Below, one piece after another: positions 54,755 to 63,058 of a DNA stretch of 64,000 nucleotides. Position 1 is the first letter of the stretch, and every line of letters starts with the position of its first letter. Source of the DNA: Oscillospiraceae bacterium (GTDB taxonomy: Bacteria > Bacillota > Clostridia > Oscillospirales > Ruminococcaceae); NCBI GenBank assembly GCA_015067025.1, contig SVNC01000001.1, forward strand, positions 124,001 to 188,000. Reading direction: 5' to 3'. The notes under the pieces were generated by a model. It saw only the letters and a list, made by a program, of their open reading frames with translations. It had not been told where the DNA came from and did no database searches. The translations under genes and the position numbers were made by a program.

Positions 54755-56176
54755 TTAGCCTTCTCCGTTCCAGCAGTGTGTACAAAGCTTGCAGGAGGGG
54801 AGTCCTATAGCTTCTACCGTGCCGGGGAGTGTCTGGAATTCAAGAGATGTCAGCTTTAATCTTCTGCATATCTCATCTCTGAGCTTCTTTCCTCTTTCTG
54901 TTGAAGAATCGCTGTATTCGTTAATGAACTTAACGCCCTCTGCACCTTCGAATTCGTCTATTATCTGTCTTGCAATAAGTTCCATTTCTGATTTACTCCT
55001 TGTGAAGTTAAGGAACTTACAGCCGTACATAATAGGCGGACAAGCGCTTCTCATATGCACTTCTTTAGCACCGTTTTCATAGAGGAATTCTACAGTTTCT
55101 CTCATCTGGGTGCCTCTTACGATACTGTCATCCACAAATAAGAGCTTCTTACCCTCGATAAGCTCGTGTACAGGTACCATCTTCATTTTTGCAACCTGAT
55201 TTCTCATTGCCTGACTTGTAGGAGTAAAGCTTCTGGGCCAGGTAGGAGTATATTTGATAAAGGACCTTGCAAAGGGGATACCGCTTCTGTTTGCATAGCC
55301 TATAGCATGGGGAACACCCGAATCGGGGATACCGCATACGTAGTCAACGTCAGGCAAAGTACCGTTTCTGATATCATTTTCAGCCATTATCTGACCGTTT
55401 CTTGTTCTCATTGTTTCAACTGTGACGTTTTCGTATACAGCGTTGGGATAACCGTAATACGTCCAGAGGAAGGCACATATCCTCATATCATCATGACCCT
55501 CGCTCAGCACTTCGCAACTGTCTGCTGTCAGCTTTACTATCTCGCCGGGAGCAAGCTCTTTATAGCTTTGATAACCAAGCTTCATCATTGCAAAGGATTC
55601 CTGTGATATGCAGAAGCCATCGCTTCTTTTACCGACAACGATAGGCAGTCTGCCCTTGTCGTCTCTTGCGGCGATTATGCCGTCTTCTGTAAGGATAAGC
55701 AGTGACATCGTACCTTCGATCTTTTGCTGAGCATATTTGATACCATCGCAGAAATTTTCCTTCTGTGCTATAAGAGCACCGATAAGTGCACCCGAATTTA
55801 TAAGTCCGCTGCTCATTACCTCAAAGTTTGCACAGCCTGAGTCCAGTAGCTCTCTTGATAATTCCTCTGCATTTCTGATAATACCGATACTGCATATAGC
55901 ATACAGTCCCATTTTTGAACGAACCATAATAGGCTGAGGATCTGTATCACTGATACATCCGATACAGAGATTACCTCTCATACCTGTAGCATCAGCCTCA
56001 AATTTTGTTCTGAATGGCGAGTTTTCAATACTATGGATAGAACGCTGAAAGCCTCTGTCCTTTGAATAAGAGGTCATACCGCCTCTTCTTGTACCTAAAT
56101 GTGAGTGATAATCCGTACCGAAGAATACGTCAGTTATGCAATCGTTACTTGATGCAACACCGAAAAATCCGCCCAT
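54755..56176 (-). CDS. PurF homologue without glutaminase nucleophile
   Basis: Homologue of glutamine PRPP amidotransferase, which normally uses glutamine ammonia to make phosphoribosylamine. The 473 residues start MGGFFGV where active enzymes have Met-Cys-Gly or a propeptide then Cys; an in-frame TAG sits two codons upstream, so no Cys start exists. Other glutamine-site residues also differ (THLGTRRGGM, CIGCISDTDPQP, ICSIGIIRN, SSGLINS). The phosphoribosyltransferase half is intact: LLFVDDSIVRGTQ at 345-357. Cysteines at 234, 379/386 and 462, 465, 468 could hold an Fe-S cluster. Placed after purE. It may use free ammonia, act with another PurF, or be regulatory. Confidence 0.88.
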   Translation of the reverse strand: MGGFFGVASSNDCITDVFFGTDYHSHLGTRRGGMTSYSKDRGFQRSIHSIENSPFRTKFEADATGMRGNLCIGCISDTDPQPIMVRSKMGLYAICSIGIIRNAEELSRELLDSGCANFEVMSSGLINSGALIGALIAQKENFCDGIKYAQQKIEGTMSLLILTEDGIIAARDDKGRLPIVVGKRSDGFCISQESFAMMKLGYQSYKELAPGEIVKLTADSCEVLSEGHDDMRICAFLWTYYGYPNAVYENVTVETMRTRNGQIMAENDIRNGTLPDVDYVCGIPDSGVPHAIGYANRSGIPFARSFIKYTPTWPRSFTPTSQAMRNQVAKMKMVPVHELIEGKKLLFVDDSIVRGTQMRETVEFLYENGAKEVHMRSACPPIMYGCKFLNFTRSKSEMELIARQIIDEFEGAEGVKFINEYSDSSTERGKKLRDEICRRLKLTSLEFQTLPGTVEAIGLPSCKLCTHCWNGEG

Positions 56177-56279
56177 ATACTAATCATTTCCTTTCCGTTG
56201 CAGAAAAAAGTTCTCTTCTGCAGAGTTAAAAATTCTTTACTTTTATATATTATAATAGTATACCCTGATTTTTTGTGGT

Positions 56280-56774
56280 TCAGAAGCTGTATTCTTCTCT
56301 TATCTTCTTATCAGCTTCAAGCACCTTTGCAGTCTGTGCTGCACGGTATTCCTTCATCTTTGTCATAAGAGAGTCATCACCTACAGCGAGAATTTGCACA
56401 GCAAGATATGCAGCGTTTGCAGCACCGTCAATTGCAACTGTCGCAACGGGTACGCCTGCAGGCATCTGAACAGTTGATAATAAAGCGTCGATGCCTTCAA
56501 GGGCACTTGCCTTAATGGGAATACCTATAACGGGCAGGGGAGTTTGTCCTGCAATAGCACCGGCAAGGTGAGCTGCCTTACCTGCTGCCGCAATGATTAC
56601 ACCAAAGCCGTTTTCCTCTGCCTTAGTCGCAAAAGCTGACACGTCAGCGGCACAACGGTGTGCAGAGAGAACACGCATTTCAACAGGCACACCGAAATTC
56701 TTAAGCACTTCTGCAGCTTTTTTTACGATAGGGAGATCAGAGTCACTGCCCATAATGATAGCTACTTTTTTCAT
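56280..56774 (-). CDS. purE: N5-carboxyaminoimidazole ribonucleotide mutase
   Basis: Class I PurE; moves the carboxylate of N5-CAIR to give CAIR. The 164 residues include KVAIIMGSDSDLPIVKKA, RVLSAHR and AAGKAAHLAGAIAGQTPLPVIGIP, the three active-site segments. purK, which makes its substrate, is not in the window. It heads the purine run; its leader carries a promoter (56973-57001) and attenuator-like structure. Confidence 0.97.
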   Translation of the reverse strand: MKKVAIIMGSDSDLPIVKKAAEVLKNFGVPVEMRVLSAHRCAADVSAFATKAEENGFGVIIAAAGKAAHLAGAIAGQTPLPVIGIPIKASALEGIDALLSTVQMPAGVPVATVAIDGAANAAYLAVQILAVGDDSLMTKMKEYRAAQTAKVLEADKKIREEYSF

Positions 56775-56809
56775 AAGTTTACTTTCCTTTCAAGATAAAA
56801 ATAAAGAAA

Positions 56810-56835
56810 GCTGTGTAATCAAAAAATCCCACAGC
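56810..56835 (-). terminator. Attenuator-like hairpin just upstream of purE
   Basis: On the minus strand GCTGTG and CACAGC flank a 14-nt loop rich in T, and the stem is followed by TTTCTTTATTTTTATC. It ends about 35 nt before the purE start, so it could stop transcription before the purine genes when formed. Confidence 0.45.
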
Positions 56836-56879
56836 CTAAAAATTATACACTTATTCTGATAAAGGGTGCTGAAATACTC

Positions 56880-56904
56880 ATACGACAAATAAATGATGTC
56901 GTAT
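56880..56904 (-). promoter_or_regulatory. Leader hairpin of the purE operon
   Basis: Perfect 8-bp stem ATACGACA/TGTCGTAT, 9-nt loop, within the ~190-nt purE leader between the promoter and the attenuator-like hairpin. The pieces resemble a regulated leader. I could not match the known purine, ZTP or PRPP riboswitch patterns (AGTTTCTACC, CCGTAAA and similar are missing). Confidence 0.4.
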
Positions 56905-56972
56905 AACCGTTTATGTTATGTCTTGATACTGTTTTCACGGCATAGTTCCCCCTTCGATATCAGTCTATATTT

Positions 56973-57001
56973 ATTGTACCTTATTTTAATATTAAATTCA
57001 A
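56973..57001 (-). promoter_or_regulatory. Promoter of the purine cluster
   Basis: Minus strand: TTGAAT, 17-nt spacer, TACAAT. Transcription would start about 190 nt before purE. The rest of 57002-57112 shows no further clear feature. Confidence 0.7.
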
Positions 57002-57112
57002 GGGCTAAAGCGGAAAATCTATTAAATTATCGTTTTTTACTATTTTCTACAGAAAGTTTTTGTATGTTTTGTACATTTGTAACTTTATAAGCTATTTTTA
57101 AGCTCTAAAATG

Positions 57113-57128
57113 TGTAAAATCGTTTACA
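57113..57128. promoter_or_regulatory. Palindrome, possible operator
   Basis: TGTAAAATCGTTTACA: TGTAAA and TTTACA arms around ATCG. Resembles LacI/CcpA-type operators with a central CG. It sits between the divergent purE and ABC-importer promoters. Confidence 0.4.
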
Positions 57129-57202
57129 TAAGTTTGTAACTACGCTAAAACCTTTTGTAGAGCGGGTTTGCATAAGTTTTGTAAAAATTTCGATGTCTTT
57201 TT

Positions 57203-57220
57203 TGTTACAAAATTGTAACA
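57203..57220. promoter_or_regulatory. Palindrome, operator or weak terminator
   Basis: TGTTACAAAATTGTAACA: perfect 8-bp arms with AA between, followed by CTTTTTTG. Could be an operator for the importer genes or a minor terminator. Confidence 0.35.
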
Positions 57221-57264
57221 CTTTTTTGTGCATATTAACGAAAAAGCCTCAAAAAAACAAAAAA

Positions 57265-57278
57265 TGTAATCGATTACA
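57265..57278. promoter_or_regulatory. LacI-type operator palindrome upstream of the ABC importer
   Basis: TGTAATCGATTACA, a perfect 14-nt palindrome with central CG, 32 nt upstream of the importer -35. Position upstream of the promoter is compatible with a repressor that loops or an activator. The regulator gene is not in the window. Confidence 0.5.
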
Positions 57279-57309
57279 GTAAAAAAACGAGTTTTCCGCT
57301 TTAAAATGC

Positions 57310-57338
57310 TTGCAAATTCGGACTTTTTATGATATCAT
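57310..57338 (+). promoter_or_regulatory. Promoter of the sugar-type ABC importer operon
   Basis: TTGCAA, 17-nt spacer, TATCAT. The leader of about 135 nt includes the hairpin GACC-GAAA-GGTC (57416-57427). Confidence 0.55.
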
Positions 57339-57433
57339 ATTGTCAACGGAGGAAAATATGCCAAAACAATTTCCCTTGTGAAAAAGTTTTTGTATATTTT
57401 ACTTCAAAAGTAAGCGACCGAAAGGTCAGGACG

Positions 57434-57450
57434 TGTTACCAACGGTAACA
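57434..57450 (+). promoter_or_regulatory. Leader palindrome before the solute-binding protein
   Basis: TGTTACC-AAC-GGTAACA, perfect 7-bp arms, 13 nt before the ribosome site of the solute-binding protein gene. It may be an operator or an RNA hairpin. Confidence 0.4.
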
Positions 57451-57479
57451 TGAAAAATTAATTCTGGAGGAATTTACCA

Positions 57480-58931
57480 ATGAAGAAAAGAATTTTAGCA
57501 GCTGTATTAGCAACTGCATCAATTCTCGGAACAGTAGCTGGCTGTGCAAGCGAGACTACAAGTTCAACAGCTCCCACAGATTCTTCTACAACTTCTTCTA
57601 CAACAGAAGATAGCAAGACAGACGAATCTAGCAAGGAAGACGAAAAGAAGGAAGAAGGCAAGGTTCTCAACATCTATGCATGGAATGAAGAATTCAAGGG
57701 CTTCTTCGAAGCTTACTATCAGGGTCTTGAATACGAAGTACAGGATGCTGAAGGTAACAAGTCTAAGACAAAGTATGAAAATGCTCCCGGTCTCAAGACA
57801 TTAGAAGGTATCACAGTTAACTGGATCATCAACCCCTCTGACGGTGGTGTTTACCAGCAGAAGCTCGACGCTGCTCTCCAGGGTCAGGCTGACGCTGCAG
57901 CTGATGACAAGGTTGACCTCTTCCTCGCTGAAGCTGACTACATCTTAAAGTACACAGGTTCTGACTACACAATGGACGTTTCTACAATCGGTGTTGAAAC
58001 ACTCGATACACAGTACGGCTATACAGTACAGGCTGCTTCTGACGCTAACGGCAAGGTTAAGGGTGTATCCTTCCAGTGCTGCCCTTCAGCTCTTATCTAC
58101 AGACGTTCTATCGCTAAGGATGTTCTTGGTACAGATGATCCCGCTGAAGTTCAGAAGAAGCTCGGCACATGGGAAGACTTCGATAAGGTAGCAGCTCAGG
58201 CTAAGGAAAAGGGCTACTACATGACAGCTTCTTATGTTGAAACATTCAGAACATTCTCTAACAACACATCTTCTGCTTGGGTAGAAAACGGCGCTCTCAA
58301 CATCGACGCTGCTATCGAACAGTGGACAACACAGGCTAAGAACTACTTAGATAACTGCTACACACTTCCTGATGGCGTTTGGGGCGACGAAAAGAACGCT
58401 CAGATGTTCGAGGAAGGTAAGACAATGTGCTTCTTCGGTCCTGCTTGGTACTTCAACTTCTCAATGGGTAACGCACAGGATCCCGATAAGGGTTGCTTCG
58501 GTGACTGGGCTATCACAACAGGTCCTCAGGAACACTTCTGGGGTGGTACATGGATCCTCGCAGCTACAGGCACAGACAACGGCACACTCGTTGCTGACAT
58601 TATGAAGGCATTCACAGCTAACGAAGAAATCTGCTCTAAGCTCGTTGAAGAACAGAAGCAGTTCACAAACAACATGACAGTTAACCAGAAGTATGCTACA
58701 GACGCTAACTTTGGTAACGCATTCTTAGGCGGCCAGAACGATATCGCTCTCTTCGTTGAACTCGCAAAGGGCATAAAGTTCGAACACAAGACAGTATACG
58801 ATCAGCTCCTCAGCGAAAAGTATCCTGAATATATGCTCGACTACTTCCAGGGCAAGGTTGACAAGGACACAGCTTTAGCTAACTTCTACAAGTACGTTAA
58901 GGAAACATACGCAGATATCAAGACTCCGTAA
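57480..58931 (+). CDS. Carbohydrate ABC transporter substrate-binding lipoprotein
   Basis: A 483-residue lipoprotein that captures a sugar or oligosaccharide outside the membrane. Signal helix ILAAVLATASILGTVAGC with lipobox Cys; Ser/Thr/Asp linker (about 25-60); then a family-1 extracellular solute-binding fold (VLNIYAWNEEFKGFFEAYY, VDLFLAEADYILKYTG, FFGPAWYFNFSMG). Aromatic residues are frequent, as in sugar-binding proteins. GGAGG lies 7 nt before the ATG. The terminator after it (58974-58998) would give more of this protein than of the permeases. Confidence 0.92.
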   Translation: MKKRILAAVLATASILGTVAGCASETTSSTAPTDSSTTSSTTEDSKTDESSKEDEKKEEGKVLNIYAWNEEFKGFFEAYYQGLEYEVQDAEGNKSKTKYENAPGLKTLEGITVNWIINPSDGGVYQQKLDAALQGQADAAADDKVDLFLAEADYILKYTGSDYTMDVSTIGVETLDTQYGYTVQAASDANGKVKGVSFQCCPSALIYRRSIAKDVLGTDDPAEVQKKLGTWEDFDKVAAQAKEKGYYMTASYVETFRTFSNNTSSAWVENGALNIDAAIEQWTTQAKNYLDNCYTLPDGVWGDEKNAQMFEEGKTMCFFGPAWYFNFSMGNAQDPDKGCFGDWAITTGPQEHFWGGTWILAATGTDNGTLVADIMKAFTANEEICSKLVEEQKQFTNNMTVNQKYATDANFGNAFLGGQNDIALFVELAKGIKFEHKTVYDQLLSEKYPEYMLDYFQGKVDKDTALANFYKYVKETYADIKTP

Positions 58932-58973
58932 GTTTTGCTACTTGAAATTTTAAATTTAACCTAATCGAAAAGG

Positions 58974-58998
58974 GGCGAGGCAAGTTTCTTGCTTCGCC
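58974..58998 (+). terminator. Intra-operon terminator/attenuator
   Basis: Eleven-bp stem GGCGAGGCAAG/CTTGCTTCGCC with a 3-nt loop and one G-T pair, then TTTTTTGAGG. It lies between the binding-protein gene and the permeases. Confidence 0.85.
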
Positions 58999-59044
58999 TT
59001 TTTTGAGGTTATTATTGCATTTTGGATGAGAGGATTTCTGCATT

Positions 59045-59992
59045 ATGGGAAAAAAGCATAAATCAATCAGCTATGCAAAGTGGGGTTACATATTTATACT
59101 TCCTTTCTTTCTGGTGTATTTTGTATGTACACTTATACCTCTGTTCTCTACGTTCCTCTATAGTTTCTTTGATTACTATACAACTCAGAGCTTCCAGACG
59201 GTAGGTCCTAACTTTGTAGGGTTTGATAACTACATTGCATTATTTACACCTGACTCTACAGGTGCAATCGACCTGTTAAACTACACAGGTAATACATTAC
59301 TCATGTGGGTAATGGGTGCTGTTCCTCAGGTATTATTCGCTCTTATACTTGCACTTATCTTTACAGGTATCAGACTCAGAATAAAGGGACAGGCGTTCTT
59401 TAAAACCGTAATCTATATGCCTAACCTTATCATGGCGTCGGCATTTTCTATGTTATTCTTTACATTATTCAGCCCTGTTGGTCCTGTAAACCAGATTATT
59501 GAAATGTTTGGAGGAGAAGCTTTCCGTTTCTTCAGTGATATCTGGGCAACAAGATCAATTATCGCATTCATCAACTTCCTTATGTGGTTCGGTAATACCA
59601 CTATTCTTCTTATGGCTGGTATTATGGGTATCGACCAGAGCCTTTTCGAAGCGTCTTCTATTGACGGTGCAACATCAGCACAGACTTTCTTCAAGATCAC
59701 ACTTCCTCTGCTCGTTCCCATCATCGTTTATGTACTTGTTACAGCACTTATCGGTGGTCTTCAGATGTACGACGTACCTCAGATCATGACAAACGGTAAG
59801 GGCGGTGTTGACGGTACTGCTAAGACTCTTGTTATGCAGCTCAATAACTACATCGGCGGTGTAACTAAGAACTATGGTAAGGCTGGTGCTTTATCTGCTT
59901 ACATCTTTATTATTACAGGTGCTATGAGTATTCTCGTATTCAAGATCACAGGTAATAACAGTGGCAAAAAATCAAAAAAAGGAGGTAAGTAA
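59045..59992 (+). CDS. ABC sugar transporter permease, MalF/UgpA type
   Basis: A 315-residue membrane subunit with six helices (first about 13-35). The EAA loop that contacts the ATPase is visible as EASSIDGATSAQTFFKITLP. C-terminus is Lys-rich (GKKSKKGGK). It is followed by the second permease four nt after the stop. No ATPase gene is present. Confidence 0.93.
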   Translation: MGKKHKSISYAKWGYIFILPFFLVYFVCTLIPLFSTFLYSFFDYYTTQSFQTVGPNFVGFDNYIALFTPDSTGAIDLLNYTGNTLLMWVMGAVPQVLFALILALIFTGIRLRIKGQAFFKTVIYMPNLIMASAFSMLFFTLFSPVGPVNQIIEMFGGEAFRFFSDIWATRSIIAFINFLMWFGNTTILLMAGIMGIDQSLFEASSIDGATSAQTFFKITLPLLVPIIVYVLVTALIGGLQMYDVPQIMTNGKGGVDGTAKTLVMQLNNYIGGVTKNYGKAGALSAYIFIITGAMSILVFKITGNNSGKKSKKGGK

Positions 59993-59995
59993 GAT

Positions 59996-60907
59996 ATGGC
60001 TAAATTAAAAAACTTAGATGAACCTGCAAAGGTTAAAAACTACAGTGATTTCCAGAACGAAAAGGGTGCTGCATCTCTTTTAGCAGCAAGAATCGGTTCT
60101 TACGTATTCTTAGCTTTCGTTACATTGCTGTGTCTCTTCTCCTTCTACCTGCTTATCATTAACTCTACAAGATCTAATGCAGAGTTACAGTCAGGTTTCT
60201 CCCTTTTACCCAGAGAGCACTTTATAACAAACTTTATGAATGCAATTAAGAAGACAACCTTCTTCTTACCTCAGGGTCTTTTAAACAGTGCTATTATCGC
60301 TGCGTCCACAGCTATTCTTACAGTTTACTTCTCTGCAATGACAGCATACGGTATTTTCGTATATGACTTCAAGGGCAGAAAGTTTGCTGATAAGTTTATC
60401 CTGCTCGTAATGATGATTCCTACACAGGTTTCAGCCGTTGGTTTTGTACAGCTTATCAACCAGTTCAAGCTTGTAAACACATACTGGCCTCTCATCATTC
60501 CTGCTATCGCAGCTCCTGCAACATATTTCTATATGAAGCAATATATCGAGGGTGCATTACCTCTCGAAGTAGTTGAAGCGGCTCGTGTTGACGGTTCAAA
60601 CGAATTCAGAACCTTCAATACAATCTGTCTTCCTATGTTAAAGCCTGCTCTTGCAGTACAGATGATCTTCGCATTCGTTGGATCATGGAACAACTTCTTT
60701 ACTCCTGCCCTCGTTATTTCAAAGGCAGACTTAATGACAGTCCCGATCATGATTTCAATCGTAAACTCTGACCTGCATTCACAGGCTGGTGACTTAGGTA
60801 AACTGTATATGTACATTTTCATATCCATCATACCTGTAGTTATCGTTTATATTTGCTTATCCAAGTTCATCATCAAGGGTGTTACACTTGGTTCAGTAAA
60901 GGGTTAA
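59996..60907 (+). CDS. ABC sugar transporter permease, MalG/UgpE type
   Basis: A 303-residue permease with six helices. EAARVDGSNEFRTFNTICLPMLKP is the EAA loop. The last segment (FIIKGVTLGSVKG) is the usual C-terminus of MalG-type permeases. ATG 59996 follows AAAAGGAGG. The operon ends at a terminator (60938-60960) with no ATPase, so a shared MsmX-like ATPase elsewhere must power it (inference). Confidence 0.94.
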   Translation: MAKLKNLDEPAKVKNYSDFQNEKGAASLLAARIGSYVFLAFVTLLCLFSFYLLIINSTRSNAELQSGFSLLPREHFITNFMNAIKKTTFFLPQGLLNSAIIAASTAILTVYFSAMTAYGIFVYDFKGRKFADKFILLVMMIPTQVSAVGFVQLINQFKLVNTYWPLIIPAIAAPATYFYMKQYIEGALPLEVVEAARVDGSNEFRTFNTICLPMLKPALAVQMIFAFVGSWNNFFTPALVISKADLMTVPIMISIVNSDLHSQAGDLGKLYMYIFISIIPVVIVYICLSKFIIKGVTLGSVKG

Positions 60908-60937
60908 TTATTAACAGAATAACATTATATAAAAATC

Positions 60938-60960
60938 TCCCCTTTGTTTTACAAAGGGGA
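60938..60960. terminator. Terminator of the ABC importer operon
   Basis: Perfect 9-bp stem TCCCCTTTG/CAAAGGGGA with a 5-nt loop, flanked by AAAAA and ATTTTTATG. Confidence 0.9.
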
Positions 60961-61040
60961 ATTTTTATGAGGCGTGATGCCTCGTAATTTCCTGCACTTT
61001 ATAATAAACTGCTGTACATAGGTATGCAAAACGGCAAAAA

Positions 61041-61064
61041 AACCGCTTCCATACGGAAGCGGTT
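61041..61064 (-). terminator. Terminator of pckG
   Basis: Perfect 10-bp stem AACCGCTTCC/GGAAGCGGTT with a 4-nt loop; on the minus strand it continues TTTTTTGCC. Confidence 0.92.
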
Positions 61065-61091
61065 ACGTTTTGTGTTATCTGTAACTTAGAA

Positions 61092-62873
61092 TTAGCCAAG
61101 TCTTGCCTTAAGATTTGCAAGTTCCTGTGTAAGCTCAGCAGGGAGCTTATCACCAAACTGCTTGTAGAATTCTGTCATTTCATCAACTTCCTTGATCCAA
61201 AGATCTCTGTCAACTTCAAGGAGGAGATCCTCAACTTCAGAAGTAACTTCATCTTCGATACCTTCAAGGTTGATGTCACCCTTCTTAGGAAGATAACCGA
61301 TTGCTGTTTCTTCAGCGTCGATTGTACCTTCACATCTCTTGATGATCCAGTCGAGAACTCTCATATTGTCACCGAAACCGGGCCAGATGAAGTTGCCGTT
61401 TTCGTCCTGCTTGAACCAGTTTACGTTGAAGATCTTGGGAGCATTTTCACCGAGCTTTTTGCCCATAGCGAGCCAGTGTGCCCAGTAGTCAGCCATATGG
61501 TAACCGCAGAAAGGCTTCATTGCCATAGGATCGTGACGGAGTACGCCTACTGCACCTGTAGCAGCTGCTGTTGTTTCAGAAGAAACTGCAGAGCCGATGT
61601 ATGTGCCGTGCTGCCAGTTGAAGGACTGGTATACGAGAGGAGTTGTAGCTGCTCTTCTACCACCGAAGATGATAGCGGAAACAGGAACACCCTGAGGATT
61701 ATCAAATTCAGATGAAATGCAAGGACAATTCTTAGCGGGAGCTGTGAAACGTGAGTTGGGGTGAGCAAGCTTGTTACCTGCTGCTGTGTATTCCTTACCG
61801 TTTACCTTTGCACCCTTCCACTCTGTTGCATTTTCGGGAGGATTCTTGTCAAGACCTTCCCACCATACAGTCATATCATCGTTATTGATTGCAACGTTTG
61901 TGAAGATAGTGTTCTTCATTGTGGACTCTAAAGCATTGAAGTTTGACTTAGCGTTCGTACCGGGAGCAACACCGAAGAAGCCGTTTTCGGGGTTGATAGC
62001 GTAAAGTCTGCCGTCAGGACCCTGCTTCATCCAGGCAATGTCATCGCCTACTGTGAATACTTCATAGCCAGCCTTCTTATATCCCTCGGGAGGAATAAGC
62101 ATAGCGAGGTTTGTCTTACCGCAAGCAGAGGGGAATGCTGCTGTGATATACTTAACGTCGCCATCAGGCTTCTTAACGCCTAAGATGAGCATATGTTCAG
62201 CCATCCAGCCTTCCTTCCAGCCCTGGTAGGAAGCAATACGGAGAGCAAAACACTTCTTACCGAGAAGTACGTTACCGCCGTAAGCGGAGTTTATAGACCA
62301 GATTGCATTATCCTCAGGGAACTGAACGATGTATCTCTTTTCAGGATCAACGTCAGCCTTTGAGTGTAAGCATCTTACGAAATCGTTAGAATCATCGGGA
62401 AGATTTTCAAATGCCTGCTTACCCATTCTTGTCATGATGTCCATATTAAGAACAACATAAATAGAGTCTGTAAGCTCAACGCCAACCTTAGCGATAGGTG
62501 AGCCGATAGGACCCATTGAATAGGGGATTACATACATTGTACGGCCCTTCATTACGCCATCATAGAGCTTTGTGAGCTTTTCGTACATTTCTTTAGGGTC
62601 GCACCAGTTGTTTGTAGGACCTGCATTTTCCTTGTTCTTTGAGCAGATGAAGGTTCTGTCCTCTACACGTGCAACGTCGTTTTCAGCTGTTCTGTGGTAC
62701 AGACAGCCGGGAAGCTTTTCCTGGTTAAGCTTGATCATTTCGCCTGTAGCGATAGCTTCATCACGAAGAGCCTGGAGCTGTTCGTCACTACCATCGATCC
62801 ATACAACCTTTTCAGGCTTTGTGAGGGCTGTCATTTCTTCAACCCATTTTAACACGTTCTGGTTATTTGTCAT
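61092..62873 (-). CDS. pckG: Phosphoenolpyruvate carboxykinase (GTP)
   Basis: Interconverts oxaloacetate and PEP with GTP. The 593 residues show the GTP-type features: AAFPSACGKTNLAMLIPP (kinase-1a P-loop with the reactive Cys), VGDDIAWMKQG (metal site), FGVAPGTNAKSN and NWFKQDENGNFIWPGFGDNMRVLDWIIKRCEG. In anaerobic gut bacteria the enzyme often works towards oxaloacetate, conserving energy (inference). It has its own promoter (62958-62986) and terminator. Confidence 0.97.
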   Translation of the reverse strand: MTNNQNVLKWVEEMTALTKPEKVVWIDGSDEQLQALRDEAIATGEMIKLNQEKLPGCLYHRTAENDVARVEDRTFICSKNKENAGPTNNWCDPKEMYEKLTKLYDGVMKGRTMYVIPYSMGPIGSPIAKVGVELTDSIYVVLNMDIMTRMGKQAFENLPDDSNDFVRCLHSKADVDPEKRYIVQFPEDNAIWSINSAYGGNVLLGKKCFALRIASYQGWKEGWMAEHMLILGVKKPDGDVKYITAAFPSACGKTNLAMLIPPEGYKKAGYEVFTVGDDIAWMKQGPDGRLYAINPENGFFGVAPGTNAKSNFNALESTMKNTIFTNVAINNDDMTVWWEGLDKNPPENATEWKGAKVNGKEYTAAGNKLAHPNSRFTAPAKNCPCISSEFDNPQGVPVSAIIFGGRRAATTPLVYQSFNWQHGTYIGSAVSSETTAAATGAVGVLRHDPMAMKPFCGYHMADYWAHWLAMGKKLGENAPKIFNVNWFKQDENGNFIWPGFGDNMRVLDWIIKRCEGTIDAEETAIGYLPKKGDINLEGIEDEVTSEVEDLLLEVDRDLWIKEVDEMTEFYKQFGDKLPAELTQELANLKARLG

Positions 62874-62957
62874 AACTGTTGTGTTCTCCTTTACTTTTAT
62901 TTTATCAGCTTGGCTGATACAAATTCATTATTCGGAGTACATCGTACCCCTTTTAAT

Positions 62958-62986
62958 ATTATAAACTATTTTTGGCAATAGGTCAA
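62958..62986 (-). promoter_or_regulatory. Promoter of pckG
   Basis: Minus strand: TTGACC, 17-nt spacer, TATAAT. The leader contains a hairpin TATCAGC/GCTGATA (62903-62919). Confidence 0.75.
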
Positions 62987-63058
62987 TAGAAATTCTAATA
63001 TTTTGTGAAAGAATTATCGAATTTATTTAACTTTTTTCGGTACACTATTAATATCTGT

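Noticed and set aside
56775-57001. Guanine/adenine, ZTP or PRPP riboswitch before purE
   Set aside because: The conserved cores of these classes were not seen; only generic hairpins and an attenuator-like stem are present.
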